Below are positions 62,795-64,000 of a DNA stretch of 64,000 nt, piece after piece (the first letter of the stretch is position 1; the number at the start of each line of letters is the position of its first letter). Made by a program: the position numbers and the translations under genes. The stretch is taken from NCBI GenBank assembly GCA_902621855.1, contig CACNNQ010000002.1, positions 90,731 through 154,730 on the forward strand, given 5' to 3'. The notes under the pieces are model-generated. The model saw only the letters and a program-made list of their open reading frames with translations. It made no database searches and was not told where the DNA came from. Origin of the DNA: an uncultured Alphaproteobacteria bacterium. Its GTDB lineage: Bacteria > Pseudomonadota > Alphaproteobacteria > HIMB59 > GCA-002718135.

Positions 62795-64000
62795 GTGACA
62801 TCTTTAATTTTATTTTTTTTATTAATAATATTAGTATTTTTATCTGGATTTTTATCGGGATCTGAAACAGCTATAACCGCAACTTCAAAAGCAAGAATAA
62901 TGTACCAGAAGAAAAAAGGCATTAAGAGAGCAGGATATGTAATAGAACTATTAGATAAAAAAGACAATGTAATTTCCACACTACTTTTGTCAAATAATTT
63001 AGTTAATATTTTAGCTTCATCTTTAGCAACAGCCTTTTTCTATGATATTTTTGGAGTTGAGGGTATTTTTTATGCTACACTTATAATGACTGTTGTAATT
63101 GTAATATTTGCTGAAGTGCTTCCAAAAACTTATGCCCTAAATAGGCCCAACAGAACAGCATTACGTATTGCACCAATTATATATTACTTAAACAAATTAC
63201 TTTTTATATTTGTTTTTGTAATAAATTTAATAGTACGATTAATTTTTAGAAAAAGTGATAATGATAAAAAAAGTAATGACCTACAATCAGAAGAGGAGCT
63301 AAAAGGCGTAATAGATCTTTATAGAACATCAAATCCTGACTATGAGCAAGAAAAGGAAATGCTTCAAAGTATATTACAATTAAATGATATAAACGTAGAA
63401 GAGATATTTACCCACAGAAAAAATATTTTTTCTATAGATAGTTCCTTAGAAATAAATGAAATTATTAACATTATAAATAAGTCTAGATTTACCAGAATTC
63501 CATTTTGGAAAAATAATCCTGAAAATATTATTGGATTATTAAATTTAAGAAGTTTAAATGTAGATTTAGATAGTGAAAAAAAATCAAAAAAAATAATTTT
63601 TGATAAGATAACTAAACCTTGGTTTATTCCTGAAACTACAAATCTACTTGAACAGCTTGTTGAATTTAGAAAAAGGAAAGAACATCTTGCATTTGTTGTC
63701 GATGAATTTGGAGAATTGCTAGGATTGATTACATTAGAAGATATAATAGAAGAAATAGTTGGAGAAATTGTTGATGAAATAGATATAGCAGAAGATAATT
63801 TTAAACTAAATAATTATGGTAAAACAATAGTAAATGGAGAAAATAATATTCGGGATTTATATAAAAGTTTTGATTTAGAGGCACCTGAATGTGATTCATC
63901 TACAATTGCAGGTTATGTTTTAGAAATTTCAAAAAGAATACCACACTATGGTGAGACAGTTAGTGATGAAACATTTGATTACAAAATTTTATCACACTCA
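62795..64000 (+). CDS. CNNM/CBS-domain (HlyC/CorC-family) membrane protein, partial
   Basis: A putative magnesium/cobalt transport or efflux protein of the CNNM family. It starts at GTG 62795, three bases after aroB, and is open to the window end, giving 402 codons without a stop. SGFLSGSETAITATSKARI and STLLLSNNLVNILASSLA are typical of the DUF21/CNNM membrane domain (residues 1 to about 150). EEIFTHRKNIFSID and FVVDEFGELLGLITLED mark the tandem CBS domains. A C-terminal CorC-type domain begins near residue 345 and is cut. Confidence 0.93.
   Translation, partial: MTSLILFFLLIILVFLSGFLSGSETAITATSKARIMYQKKKGIKRAGYVIELLDKKDNVISTLLLSNNLVNILASSLATAFFYDIFGVEGIFYATLIMTVVIVIFAEVLPKTYALNRPNRTALRIAPIIYYLNKLLFIFVFVINLIVRLIFRKSDNDKKSNDLQSEEELKGVIDLYRTSNPDYEQEKEMLQSILQLNDINVEEIFTHRKNIFSIDSSLEINEIINIINKSRFTRIPFWKNNPENIIGLLNLRSLNVDLDSEKKSKKIIFDKITKPWFIPETTNLLEQLVEFRKRKEHLAFVVDEFGELLGLITLEDIIEEIVGEIVDEIDIAEDNFKLNNYGKTIVNGENNIRDLYKSFDLEAPECDSSTIAGYVLEISKRIPHYGETVSDETFDYKILSHS

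Overview
The window is very AT-rich (roughly 27-30% GC by eye) and almost entirely coding. It uses the standard bacterial code, with TGA as a stop. Gene content and order point to a streamlined, probably marine alphaproteobacterium. The evidence is rnpB next to the mraZ-headed division cluster, a carA/yqeY-dnaG-rpoD block, carAB-greA-ELM1-trxB, a DUF4167 gene, DUF1178 next to ubiG, an NDUFAF5-like methyltransferase, and a 41-residue L36 of the cysteine-poor type. SAR11-, HIMB59- or AEGEAN-169-like lineages are plausible, but I cannot place it from the sequence alone. I see no phage genes, insertion sequences, CRISPR arrays or rRNA.

Layout. Positions 1-11684 (minus strand) hold the cell-wall and division cluster mraZ-rsmH-ftsL-ftsI-murE-murF-mraY-murD-ftsW-murG-murC, with murC cut by the window edge. 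Upstream of mraZ are four TGGG boxes at exact 10-bp spacing (a probable MraZ operator), then the RNase P RNA gene and a peptidoglycan amidase. Positions 12906-19417 carry bamD, ligA, uvrD/pcrA (opposite strand), mlaA and mlaC. Positions 19414-25567 (minus) are a carbohydrate cluster: a binding protein, two ABC permeases, class II aldolase, a Gfo/Idh dehydrogenase and an aldo/keto reductase. A terminator-like hairpin separates the binding-protein gene from the permeases, and no transporter ATPase gene is present. Next come a CAU-anticodon tRNA, an MBL hydrolase, rpoD, dnaG and yqeY.

Positions 31091-38507 (plus) run carA, carB, greA, an ELM1-family gene, a 2OG-Fe(II) hydroxylase and trxB. They are followed by rpmJ, a cytoplasmic-type gamma-glutamyltransferase, guaC, a polyprenyl synthase, a DUF2177 membrane protein and tRNA-Val(GAC). 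Positions 43019-45273 hold an acetyltransferase, a flavin reductase-like protein and an M23 peptidase. Positions 45274-52010 (minus) hold DUF4167 and the run lysC-rodZ-ispG-hisS-prfA-prmC. Positions 52076-64000 hold ubiG, DUF1178, an unrecognised protein, the NDUFAF5-like methyltransferase, argJ, secA, accA with two coupled envelope proteins, aroK, aroB and a CNNM/CBS protein cut by the window end.

The genes mostly serve envelope growth, replication and transcription, translation, and arginine/pyrimidine, shikimate, isoprenoid and lysine-family synthesis. Genes within runs overlap by 1-17 bases through ATGA or TAATG junctions, and all nine convergent gene pairs end within 4 bases of each other or overlap. 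I did not find a clear new system. The best leads are the regulatory sites around mraZ and the sugar-binding protein, the carbohydrate cluster without an ATPase, the accA-linked envelope proteins, a hydroxylase placed between ELM1 and trxB, a methyltransferase with a degraded cofactor motif beside an unknown gene, and a C33 base in tRNA-Val.
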